A stretch of 64,000 bases of DNA, taken from NCBI GenBank assembly GCA_965153455.1, contig OZ234500.1:3038001-3102000 (forward strand), written 5' to 3'. Shown piece by piece: positions 10,990 to 22,384 of this stretch. Position numbers and translations under genes: made by a program. Under the pieces are notes generated by a model. That model searched no databases. It was not told where the DNA came from and worked only from the letters and a program-made list of their open reading frames with translations. The stretch's first letter is position 1. Every line of letters starts with the position of its first letter. This DNA is from Sphagnum compactum (taxonomy: Eukaryota; Bryophyta; Sphagnopsida; Sphagnales).

Positions 10990-11455
10990 ACACCAAGACT
11001 CAAAGGGCCCTCTACACTTGTGTGTATTTTCTACATTAATATTATAACCCCTTTTCTATACGGTGGAGTTAAAATGGCCAATGAAGGTGGTGTCCTACTA
11101 AACAAAAACTGCAAACATTGTGTAACCGACAATGATCAGTAAACACTAAGTACATTACTAGAGGTTAAAATAAAGCATTGTTTCAAATCACATACCCGAA
11201 TAAAAAAACATAATAATATCACATGACATAATATTGTCGCAATCTCATTGGCCACAAAAGGCGTTTTTTTTCCCCCCACATCCAAATACAAAGGGCCCTT
11301 GACACGAGTGTGTATTTTCAACATTAAGATCAAACCCACACTCAAAGGGCCACTCTATTAAATTATGTGTGTTGTCTACAATTAAAATCTTTAACCCAGA
11401 ACCAAAGGGCCCTCTATTTGTGTGTTTATTTTGTACGTGAAAATTAGAACCCTTG
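10990..11455. repeat. Degenerate tandem repeat with AAAGGGCCC cores
   Basis: Copies near 10999, 11287, 11343 and 11401 share CAAAGGGCCCTCTA followed by TGTGTGTATTTT, TACATTAA and AACCC. The last three are spaced about 57 bases apart; the first also forms part of the long repeat paired with 10196-10340. Confidence 0.65.
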
Positions 11456-11626
11456 TGTATAGAGAGAGTGGAGGGATAGGTTTGAAAAGGGGGCGACAAA
11501 GGTGGCGTCCTTGAAATGCTCACACGCACTTTGACAATCGTTGTGAGGTGTCGCTCTACACAAAGAAGGCACCTCTAGCTCAACTTCCACTTGCTCTCCC
11601 TTGGCCACAAAATCTCTCCAGCACTA

Positions 11627-13200
11627 GTAAGTAATGGTAGTTGGGAAGGAAGTGGAGGCCATGCAGCACAACAACAAACCCAAGTCTCTCACAAGCAACT
11701 CAAGTCCTTCTTCTTCTTCATCGTCATCATCATCATATCTCTAGCTTCATGTTTGTGAGACTCCCTTCCTTACTAAACTTGGTTCCATATTCCAGCATCA
11801 TCATCACCATTTTTTTGCTTAGTACTTATCATGTCGCTTTTCAAATCCCTTTTCAACAAGCTTTTGTTTGTTTTGTTTTGTTTTGTTTGTTTGTTTGTTT
11901 GCATGTTCACCAACAGGTTGTGTTTGCAAAGGTTATGTGCAAAGTGCACATTGAGTTGCTTTTGGAATGTTGCTTTTGGCAGAAAAAGGAAGGACTAAGC
12001 ACATTGCCATTTCCTAGGATATACACTTGCCATTTCCTCTTTGACATGTGTGTGTGTGTGTGCGATCACATTTCGTCCTTTGGCTCTCCCATTGTCCAGG
12101 GATGTTGCAAGCGGCGCTTGGAATTGGGAGGTTTATAATGGTGGTTGATTTTTACTAGGCTGTATTTGTGAATCTTGGTATTGGGTTTTTGTTTGGCGAA
12201 TCAACCAGACAGTTTGAAAGCTTCAAAATGTTGCTTGACTTCTCATTGGTGGGTTGTTAACTTGTTGTTGTCGGCTTTTCTCCTTGAGGTATGTTGGGGA
12301 ATGTGTGGGACATGTGAGATGTGAACACATGTTGGTTTGAGTTTTCGTTTTGTTGCTTGTTGAGCTTTTGTTTGGTTGTCGGTGTTGTGGTGGGGGGGTT
12401 TGTAATATAGTTCTTTGGAATTGCATGAAATGTTTGTTGTGGTTTCAGAATGTGATTTGTCGTTGAAGCATACAGGTTTCTTCAGAAGCTTTCATAGACG
12501 TTTTCACAAAATCTGTGTTGGTTTGCTTTTTCTTTTGGGAACTTCAAACAGTTTGTCAGTGGAATTTCACAAAATCTGATGAAAGAGTAAATACATCTTT
12601 TCCACTTCATCATCTATTTAGGGAGTCAGCAGAGTAAACTGGTGCAGATTGAGATTCAAGAGACTGGAATTCTTTGCACCCCACAGTTCATTCATAGTTA
12701 TTGAAAGCTGGAAATCTTCTGTTGTGGATGCAGTTATACTGAGGAGACAACAAGCACTTGAATAGCTTGTTTCTTTGTGGTGAGCTCTTCAACCTTAAAA
12801 TCTCTTGAAGCTCAAAAAATTTTGTTGGGTGTGAAATATAGTTCTTGGTTCCAATTATGCTAACTGTTTGCAATTTGGTCAACAAAATAGCAAATTTAGC
12901 TTTGGTTTAATTTAGGAAATGCATGGATTTTATTTAGGGTTAGGGTGTAGATTTTCCTATGTAGACCGACCATCAGGTCCCTTTGAATCAGATGGTAGGT
13001 GAAATGATTTGTGGGGTTGTTGGATCATTGTTTGCATTGCATGAGGAATGCACATTTGCAAATTTGAGAAACTTTTTAATACTGCACAGTGTGGTCACAA
13101 ATTGTCATACCCTGTGAATTTCCTCTGGATTGAGTTCTTGTAGACTTCTGTTGATATACCTAACTTTGCTGGTAAATGCATGTCTCCCTCTCCCTGAACA
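11627..13200 (+). other. Probable 5'UTR intron of the ICME-like gene
   Basis: A consensus donor, GTAAGTAA, begins at 11627 after a pyrimidine-rich leader (about 11560-11626). A pyrimidine-rich tract ending CTGAACAG precedes 13201, giving an acceptor about 80 bases before the chosen ATG. Between them lie T-rich stretches and no convincing coding exon. The pairing is inferred. Confidence 0.4.
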
Positions 13201-13283
13201 GGAATTTTGGTAGTTTCTGGGGTTAGGAAGTGTGTGTTTTCCTTGCTGGTGAAAAAGAGGCAGATTCACACCCACGGTTAAAG

Positions 13284-16200
13284 ATGCTCAGCTCAGAGGA
13301 TGTGTTCAAGAACACAGTGCTGCCATCGCGAGTAATTTCCACATGTGTCAACTCACCGGATGGTGTGGACTGGGCACATGGACATACTTGCCATATCCAT
13401 GAAATCAATGGCACATCTGAAGTGGAAGTGGATGCAGCAAGCAAGATGCAGAAGCCATTACCAGGCAAAGGGGTGTCAAGTAGAAGTACAGGCAGAGGCC
13501 TCAATGATATTTCACGCTTGCAGTCTGACAGTGCAGCAGAAGTCAATAGACATCAGCATTGGGTATGTCATAAAACCTCATCAACCCAGGACCACAATGC
13601 AAAGAGTTTTTTGCAGACATTTGTTTCATGTTTCATGCCATGACAGGAGTTGCTGTTGCTTTTTTGTTGATGGCTTGCAAATACTTGAATTGGTGCAGCA
13701 GCACAGACCTCCACCGAGGCCAAGGAAATGGCATCTCAGAACAGTGTCTGACATCTCTCAGGGTGGCATGGTTGGCCCTCACCGACAACACTCACTCCAG
13801 GAGTTCCAAAATGACATTCACCATGCGGCCACTGAAACTTACTTGATCACTCGACTGGCATTAACCCTATTGAGATATCTGGGGTAGTGGCTTCATACCA
13901 TTTCTCCCACTCTTCTTGTTGACTGAGGCTTCCATAGTTACTGCATGGTCTATTCATAAATACTCCCATTAAGGAAGCAATGACTGTAGTTAGAGGATTC
14001 AGCTGTCTCTTGATGAATCTGGCCTGTTGGGCACATCTTACCAGGGTAGGAACTCGATGGTTAAGCAGATTGGCTCGGCTATATCTCTATGCACTTTTTC
14101 TCTCACCCGGTTTCATTCAGGGTGAGTGTACAACAACAGCCTGCTGTTCTGGAATTTTGCATTGTCGAGCTTATTGTGATCAGGTTTTTGCAGCATCTGC
14201 AGGAAAAAAATGTGCACTAATGTGATCCTTCTGGAGATTTTGCAGTTGGCTTTGATTACTATTTTTCTAAGAACATTCACCGCAGCATTGTGTACGGGGA
14301 CCAACCCCGCAACAGGTAATGTTCATGTGTAATATTGGCATGCAAAAGCACATTTCATTCATTTCATTTGAAGGAAACTGTTGACAGAAGAATAGTGCAT
14401 TTGCTGTGGATATATTGGGCTGTGGAAGCTTTTTGCATTTAGACAGAGTGCTATTGAGGGTTCCTGGGAAACTATAATATGTTTGTGCTGGAATGTTGAG
14501 CAGACTGGACTTGTACATGCCTCCATGTTGTGATGATGACACCCCAAAGCCAGTGGTGATTTTTGTGACGGGTGGTGCTTGGATTATTGGGTCAGTTGCC
14601 GCTCTGTTGTTGGTTCTGGGTGCTGTCTTCTTGTCTTCATTCTATTGTTTCCATAAGTTGACAAAATACTCTGGAAAGATTGAAACTGATGCTGAGACTG
14701 ATCAACAGGTACAAGGGGTGGGGATCATTACTGGGGCAGCAGCTTTCTGACCGTGACATCATTGTGATATGCCTTGATTACAGGTGCTCCTCCTTCAATT
14801 TTCATAAGAGGGGTCCTTCTTGCCTCCAAAAAAGAAATTGGAAATCATTTTTTTATACTTTGTGAGCAATTCTCTTGTTGTGTATAGAGCTGTTCAAGTC
14901 AAGGATCAGTGGGCTCAGTAGAATGTGAAAATGCAGGAATTTTCCCCAGGGCTCTGTTGGTGACATGGTGACAGATATCTCTACTGGAATAGGCTATGTT
15001 TTCCAGAACATCACACACTTTGGTGGTGATCCAAACAGGTCAGAAACACAAGCAAATGCTCTTTTTATGGATGTGCTTGGGGTTGAACTTTCTGCAAGGA
15101 AGTTTAAGTTGGCTCAGAATCAAATGATAGAAAAATTTCCACGAGTGGAATGGAGTGTATTGCAGAAGTTCCTTGTGATCCACAGCAAACTGGGAGTCTT
15201 TGCACCACCTCTTTCCATTGTGGCTTTATCTGGACTCTTAAGCTGTGTTTTGTTCGAGCACAGAGTGTTTTTGGCAGGTCAATCAGCAGGGTCCCATCTG
15301 GCGGCATGTGCATTGGTTAAACAAGCACAGAAGGAGGTGCTTGATGGTCCCTCAAGTCTCTCATGGAGATCATGTCAGCTCCAAGGCTTTATAGCCATTT
15401 CAGGCGGGTAAGGAAATGAACATCTTGCCCATAATGGCGATTAGCTTTGTGGGATGCCATTATTGGGTTTTAGATCTCTTTCTGTCAGAGTGAATACCCT
15501 ATCATTAACCTGTTTGCTTGATGGCTGTCCATTTGCTGTGGAGCAGGTATAATTTGCCGAAGCTTGTAGACCATTTCAATGAACGAGGTCTTTACCGATC
15601 CATTTTCTTGAGGTAATGTGAGACTTTCCAATGCAGAGTGTGCACATCTTCTGTGAGCTTACAATTAACTACTCTCATCTACATGCTATTTGTGTTACAA
15701 GTATCAGGGCTTCAATCATGGTGAAACTTGGGTCTTTGAGGTTTTGCAGTGTGATGGAAGGGGAGGAGTCCCTACCGCTTTTCTCTCCTGAATTGTTGGT
15801 TTTAAGCCCATCTTTCCAGGAATCAGTGCCATTGCTGCCTCCAATAGCTTTATTTCATGGAACTGATGATTGTTCTATTCTTTGTGAGGCCAGGTAAATT
15901 ATAAAACTCTATAACTCTGTCCCATTTATATGTGAAACAAATTCTGAAGGATTTTGAAAACTTATGGAAGTACAGAAGATGTTTATGAGCATACACTGTA
16001 AGCTTGATGTTGTATGAGCTTCAAAAGGAATGATGGGAGGAGATGGTAAATTTCATGCAGCATTGCATTTGGGAATGCGCTCCGGTCCGTGGGTGCAAAG
16101 GCAACGACTACTTTGTATGCTCAGAAGACACACACTGACCTGTTCTTGCAGGTTTGTTGCTTCAGTTCAACACTTTTCATCTCTTCTAAATTGGAATTGG

Positions 16201-16436
16201 TTCTTGAAGTTACATGGAAATACATGTTTTGTACAAGTTGGGTTGTGATACTGAAGCACCTGTGAATTGTGCAGGATCCTTTGCGAGGTGGTCCTGATAA
16301 ATTGCTAGATGATATATTGGCTGTGGTCCACGAAGGTGATGAAAAAGCAAAAACTGGGGATGCTATGACAATGAAAGGCCGGCGTTTTCTGCCTGAAATT
16401 CTCTTGCAGCTCGCACGCAAAATTAGTCCTTTCTGA
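13284..16436 (+). CDS. ICME: Prenylcysteine alpha-carboxyl methylesterase (ICME-like), 12 exons
   Basis: The enzyme removes the methyl ester from the C-terminal isoprenylcysteine of prenylated proteins at endomembranes; in Arabidopsis it acts in ABA signalling. Exons: 13284-13562, 13699-13883, 14045-14121, 14246-14315, 14504-14590, 14709-14783, 14937-15038, 15264-15407, 15547-15612, 15750-15893, 16061-16151, 16275-16436 (stop TGA). All introns are GT-AG, 118-225 bp, and the joined frame stays open for 493 residues. Residues about 137-195 are hydrophobic (TYLITRLALTLLRYLG then YLYALFLSPGF), the membrane-anchoring part. The alpha/beta-hydrolase motifs are oxyanion TGGAWIIG (226-233), nucleophile GQSAG (Ser299), Asp402 in HGTDD, and His434 in KTHTD. 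The conserved end is LARKISPF. Residues 1-100 are poorly conserved, so ATG 13284 versus 13230 and the first acceptor are less certain; residues 140-493 are secure. Arabidopsis ICME is 427 aa, so the extra length is N-terminal. Confidence 0.93.
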
Positions 16437-16489
16437 ACTTTCTTTTCAATTTACAAAGGGACAGACAGTATTAAACAACACACCACATC

Positions 16490-16660
16490 AGACACACTTA
16501 CTTCAAATCCAATGAAGAAGCAAGGATTGCAGCTCCTATGTCAGATTCTGGAAGGAGATCCAAGATCCACGTCTTCAGACACTTGCTTCAAATCAATGAA
16601 GAAGCAAGGATTTCAGTTCCACTATCAGATTCTCGAAGAAGATGAAAGGTCCATGTCTCC
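16490..16660. repeat. 84-bp tandem duplication in the ICME 3' region
   Basis: CAATGAAGAAGCAAGGAT recurs at 16510 and 16594 within two diverged 84-bp units that also share CAGATTCT and AGATCCA/AGGTCCATGTCT. It begins about 55 bases after the stop codon and probably lies in the 3'UTR. Confidence 0.75.
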
Positions 16661-17664
16661 AGTCTCTGATCTCGTCTCATGATGTGGTGAGCAAACTAAC
16701 TTTTAAAGCTGCTAAAAGAATGTGGGAAGATGCCATATGCAAGGACAGAACTAATGGCACCAAGCTTTGGACACATAGGTGTTTTTCTCCCATTTGAAAT
16801 TCATGATATGGATTTAGGGGTTTGCTACTGATAAAACAGGAAGCTTCCCTGTACAACCAATAAGCAACACAGCTAGCTCTCTCATCTTTGAAGAGGCTAG
16901 GCTGTGACTATCAGTTAGCTTTTAAATATTTGGCAATTCTTCTTCAAAGCTCTCTGTCTTCTTTATTGCGTGCTTTCCTGTGATGTGTGTGTGTTGGAAG
17001 TAGTTTCTTGGTTACAAACCATCAATAGGTCAAGTCATATGACAATTGCATTGCCAATGTGTATATTGTCCAAGAAGATTGCCAATAGATTGTGTTGCTT
17101 GAGAGAGCAAACCCATAGCCTAAAAATCAACCTTCTAATTTGCCTTGCAACAGCTCCAACTTCCACTTACTTGTGGAGGTGTGCACAAAGATGTATTTTG
17201 TTGCAGAACATAAGTTGTGCATGATGTTAAGAGAGGATCATCAAAACTGATTTACTAAGCATGCAAGAGCCCTCCACTACTCTGAAGATTCTATCACTTA
17301 AGCAAATGTCTAAAGCTCAGAGCATCCCCTGTAAGTTGCTAACAAGTTCCAGTGGCCATTTTCATATTGTGAGGGACGATATTGAGGTTGACACAGACAG
17401 AAAAAAGAGAGACAATTGCAGTGATGTCCGCCTACTACCAGAAGCAATATCCCCTCTGTCTTCAATGACTTCTTTCCAACGTGAGATACCAAAAGCATCC
17501 AGCATTCACTTATGATTCTTGTTAGCAGAATGCACTCCTGCTAACAAGAATCCTGTTATCAAGCAGAATTTTTCCTCCACAAAAGGGGGCAGGTATTTTG
17601 TTTTTTGAAAAAAGTGAAAAAAGATTTTCTGCATGAGTTTTTGCCCATGCTTTCATGCTTTCCA

Positions 17665-17752
17665 TTGAGTAATGCCCAAGTGGTAGGGCGCTCCTCAGGA
17701 ATAAGTGCCTTATTTCAGGCCCACCCTACTCCTCAGGCATTACCCTACTCAT
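17665..17752 (+). other. Imperfect hairpin with a tRNA D-arm-like A box
   Basis: GAGTAATGCCCAAGTGGTAGGG is answered about 40 bases later by its approximate complement in CCCTACTCCTCAGGCATTAC. GCCCAAGTGGTAGGGCGCTC also resembles a tRNA A box. No clear B box follows, so a SINE relic is possible but unproven. Confidence 0.3.
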
Positions 17753-18249
17753 AACATTGAGGTCCATGAAGATATTATTTGTGTATAGTATAAAGCCCAG
17801 GGTGGGGGTACAGCCAAAAAAGGAGGACCTAAATAACCCAAAGAGGCTTGCACAATCAAGACATGGAGAAATCTGTGCAATCAAAACATGGAGAATCACA
17901 CAATTCTATGCAAATTGCAAAAAAGGGTGCAAAAAGACAGCCCAAATGAGCATCGGTCAGAGCTCAATGAGAGCTGTCTAGTGTCTGCCAGTCATTCTGG
18001 CCAGGAACTTGCTGAGTGCAAACCTTGCATTTTGGAAATGTCCGTGTCCCTCACTTGTGGGCTCTACCCGTCTTAAGGAACTGTGCAAATCTCTTTAAAA
18101 TTAATTAATTATTTGACAAACATTTGTTGAAGCTGCCCCTCTATTACAATATTTTGGCAAGATGAATATGGGTTTTGGCTTGCAAATTTAGTAAAGAAGA
18201 TTATCACAGTACTTAGATTCATATGTGTCTCCTTTTGCTGGCTCCCAAG

Positions 18250-18615
18250 TAAGCAAGAAAACTTGAAATTCAAAAATCCTTTGAGTAATTAAAATTGCTT
18301 ATCCTAAAATTCATTTGGATCAATAATGTGGATCTCAATATATCTTTAAGTGGGCAACATTTGTCAACATGTATGTTGCTAGTATCGCGAGAAAACTTGA
18401 AATTTCGTGAATAAACAAAATTTCTTGCTACACTCACATGCTAAAAATTGCAAACTTCATTCTCATTTGAAGAATCACATTTTTGAACCGAATTTTTTCT
18501 TTTACAAAGACTTCACTTTAAGTAAGCAAGAAAACTTGAAATTCCTGAATAAATAAATTTCTTGTCACATTTACATGCTAAAAATTGCAAGACTTCATTC
18601 TTAATGGAAGAATGG
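18250..18615. repeat. About 137-bp diverged tandem repeat, 2-3 copies
   Basis: GCAAGAAAACTTGAAATT near 18254, GCGAGAAAACTTGAAATT near 18387 and GCAAGAAAACTTGAAATT near 18526 start units. The last two also share TGAATAAA, CACATGCTAAAAATTGCAA / TACATGCTAAAAATTGCAA and CTTCATTCT. Confidence 0.65.
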
Positions 18616-21420
18616 ATCATTAAGATCAATAGTTCAAAACCCAGTGGACCAATGAAGGTGTGTGATTTCTTAGGCAAATTCCTCCATGTTACTCACAACT
18701 GATGCTGGTAGTGTGGTTGGCACTAACTTCTATTTGTAGGTGCTCTCCATGTGGGTGATGAGATTGATGCCCCGCAGGTGGCAGTTTGAGGTTGCTATGG
18801 TAGCCAAAGTTGAGTCTACATAAATGTACCTAGCATAAATGCAAGAATGGGGAAGAATATTACTTGGCCTACATATAGTAGTGTTCTTGTTTTCAAATGT
18901 ATAATGTGGTGGCACCAGATGCGGTGATTCAGAAGACCATTTAGCCAAATTTGGCTAAAAACAAAGTATGAAAGTAAAATATTTAGGCATCCTTTTATAC
19001 TGTTGGTTACCTACTGATGTTGAATCTGGCAAATTTTGTATTCAAAATTTGAATGTTTGGTGATCAGAAACCTTAGGAAACACTCATTTTTCACCATTTT
19101 TTGAACTTCACACTTGTTTTGTATATGCATGTTTTGATGACCTCTTATGTTGATATGTTCAGAGATATTGGAATTATTGCATACATAGTGGTCATAACTT
19201 CATAATCCTCCCCAGTCACAATGTCGCGAGTGATAAACTTGATCCCCTCGTTGTTGGGGTTATTTGCCAACATCCTTAAATGTACGGCTTTGAGTTCATG
19301 TACCTAAAGCTTTACATCCATACTCCTACATAAGCTGGTGTGCACTCTTTTTAGTGCAATGCTTCCATTCACAGATATTAGTTTTAATTTCCTGATGTGT
19401 ACCATTAGCAAGCATTCCAAGAAAGATTTAGCATTAAGTGGTGATGGGTTTTAGAAAACTATTCAAATAGTAAAAAAACTGATGAAAAATTTGCCCCCTC
19501 ACCAAAAACTGAATCAAACCATAACAAAATATTCCCCCAAAAAACATCTTTTTCTCAAATAGTTGACATCTTTTTTTTGTAAAAAGAACAGAGCATTTGG
19601 GACAGAATATTCTTGTTTACTTTTTTTTAGTTTCCAAGATGAGAAAATTGGCCACAAAAGAAAAACTGCTTCCATCACATCACATCAAATTTGCAATATG
19701 CAATACTACGTGAAGTAGTATTAATATGTCAAGAAATGCATTATTGTGTAGTAGATGTGGTCAGTGGAGGTGGGCAATTTCACTATTGAGTGGACATCCT
19801 ATTATTCTCAACTTTGGACCAAAATGTGTTCAGGTGCCATTTCACTTTTACATATCTTTAGTGACAGTCTCCTAGTGTAGCAAACCCCATGTCTGTATTA
19901 GTGTGTGGAGAGAAGTGGTACATAGAGTGATGGGCTGAAGGAAGCAAACCTTCAGGTGCCTGAGTGATGAAGGAGGTGGTCAATTTCAACAACATGGTGG
20001 ATAGGTAATGTGATGTGGTGATGGACCAAAGAGGCAACCTGCAAGTGTTCAAGAGTACAAGTAAAGAAATTAAGAAAAGCCATACATACTGAGAATGTAA
20101 AGAAGACCAAAGAAACACATGGCCAACAAGTTGCAAGATTTGTCTCATTTTCTTGTTAGAAATCTAATTTCTTATTCCCATAGTCCGACACCTTCAAGCT
20201 TCCATGGCCAGGCTGACTTATGATAATTAGTTTTTAGACTAACGAGAGTCCCTAGGTTCTCACATCACCACAAACTGTACATCCTGGCTGTGAACTTGGA
20301 CAGTCTTTTCCTCTTGCCCCAACCAAATGTGCATCATTACATACTCTGCAACCTGTGAGTGAGAAGTGGACCAAGAGGAGAAAGAGCTTGTACCAGTGAA
20401 AAGTCGATGTTTGGCAATTGCTATCCAAGTCATTTAAACCTGTCAACCAAAAACACCTGTCTCCACCACTAAATCGACATCATATCATTCTCTAAAACAG
20501 CAGCATTCTCCCAATAAACTCTATATTATTGAGTGATACCTCAGTGATGTGATAGCTTGTATCACTTGTTTTCCAACAATCTGCAAATTGATGAGCTTGC
20601 TGCAATAGATAATTGTCATCCTGTTCTGAAAAACTTGCAAAGCAAAGAGCTTACATACATCTGAAAAGCACAGAAGAGATCTGAGTGTTCTCCACAAGTT
20701 TGAGGAAGAGTTCTACAGCCTGCAACAAGAAATCACTTCACATAAGAATACATGTATCAACTTTTGGTATAAGATCTTCCTCTCCATATAATGAGAAAGG
20801 AACAGCACCAAGATCAAGAAGATTTTTGTCTCAACAGAGGAAACACTTGCACTAAAGGAACATGTTTGAAGGTGTAAGGCCATTGAAAACATCAAACTAA
20901 AATTTAGAAGATGCAGTATGCACTTGTCATGTACACTACTTTTACCTCAAGGACATGAGGACGTTGGTACATCTTCATCCACAAGAGCTATCAGCAGGTT
21001 GCTGATCAAGATGCTCAAGAGTTTGCTGCATCATTTCAATGATCTGCAGCTGCTGCAGATAATCAGAAAAATGTACACTCAGATCCAGGTGGTTGCTTTA
21101 CTTTCCTCAATCTATCTCATCACAAGGCATCAGATTCCAGTGAGCAAAAGACCTTTTTATATCCACAAGACCCATGTATTATTTTCACAGAAACATGGTA
21201 GTATCTGTGCATTCACATATACCGGTAAGTGATATCCCATGTTCCATTTGTAACACACCCTTCCATAAATTCACCTCTGATGGTTGCAATCCGTGATTCC
21301 AGTTGCCATGACAATTCCCAAAAATTGTGAACCTTGCAGCACACATTGGTGACACAAACATGCACATTGAACTGAATAAATTGAAGTTTGATGAAAAGTG
21401 AGAAAGTAAACCAAGAAGGT

Positions 21421-21678
21421 CATTCTTTCATAACAGAACTATCACATAAATTGCCAAATAAACATGAATTACATGATCCAGTCAACATCCAGGCTTTGAA
21501 GAAAGTATTGCATCAAATATAGAAGACATAGTTTCTCCAGTAAACCCTGAAAGCAATTCTTTCATAACATCAAATCACACATAATCTGCCAAACAAAGAT
21601 GAATTGCATGATCCAGTAAACATCAAGACTTCAAAGAAACTATTGCATCAAGTACAGAAGACATAGTTTCTTCTCCAG
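21421..21678. repeat. About 134-bp tandem duplication
   Basis: Two copies start at ATTCTTTCATAACA (21422 and 21556) and end at AGAAGACATAGTTTCT (21521 and 21656), with about 85 percent similarity by eye. No coding content. Confidence 0.8.
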
Positions 21679-22168
21679 ACAAACTGCAAGATGTCCTTCA
21701 TGCATCAGTCCTTTGCAGAAAAGGCTTTCCACCTCAACCTGAGGACTCTCATTTTGAGATTTAAGCCAATCTCATCAAAAAACTACCCAAGTTCTTATAG
21801 TTCACTTTCAACTTGCCACATACAATTGCTTGCAACAACTGGCATAGAGCTCTGGTATATATCAAAGCTGCAGGACTTACTGTTCACACCAATTGACCCA
21901 ACTTTTCCATATACTCTAGACATACCTGAGCACTTGCCCAAACGCAGGTACCACCCTAGAACATAAATCTCATAAAGCTTGACACAGGTTACAACAGACA
22001 GAATGCTGTCTTCTTCACTTTTTTTTTGGGGGGGGTTTGTCAAGTTGCAAAACTTCTGTAAGCACCAGGTTTTGCTGCTGTGATCAAGAATTGACAGAAT
22101 CCAAAATAAGTAGGCATCAGAGTCATGTAGCCCATGACTAGGGAGATGTTTCTACAGCATAGAAATCT

Positions 22169-22187
22169 TCTCTCTCTCTCTCTCTCT
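22169..22187. repeat. (CT)n microsatellite
   Basis: About 19 bases of alternating C and T lie in the probable 3'UTR of the MGS gene (GA repeat on the sense strand). Confidence 0.9.
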
Positions 22188-22384
22188 GCTCTGAGAACAC
22201 TGATGTGCTGACAACAGGATGGAGCACATCTCTTCTTTGTTTGTAAAGCTTTTCTGCGCCTTTTTCTGCAATTGGACCGCAATTCTCAAACCTAACTTTG
22301 TTGTAATAAAAGAAAACACTGGCTGAAACAGAAGGCGTCAGGTGGTATGCGCCTGCCCCCTTCCTTGTGAGTGCTTCTTCACTG

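Larger units (their letters stand above)
16661..22384. other. Intergenic region between the convergent ICME and MGS genes
   Basis: No gene could be supported on either strand in about 5.7 kb. The region holds diverged two- and three-copy tandem duplications (listed separately), a tRNA-like hairpin near 17672, and the probable MGS 3'UTR at its right end. Fragments near 20950-21080 look coding-like on the minus strand for about 38 codons ending in a stop, but I could not join them to anything. Confidence 0.5.

Noticed and set aside
11641-12138. A 165-codon + strand frame upstream of ICME
   Set aside because: It starts at a non-ATG codon, is Phe/Cys/His-rich by composition, and lies in the probable leader intron.
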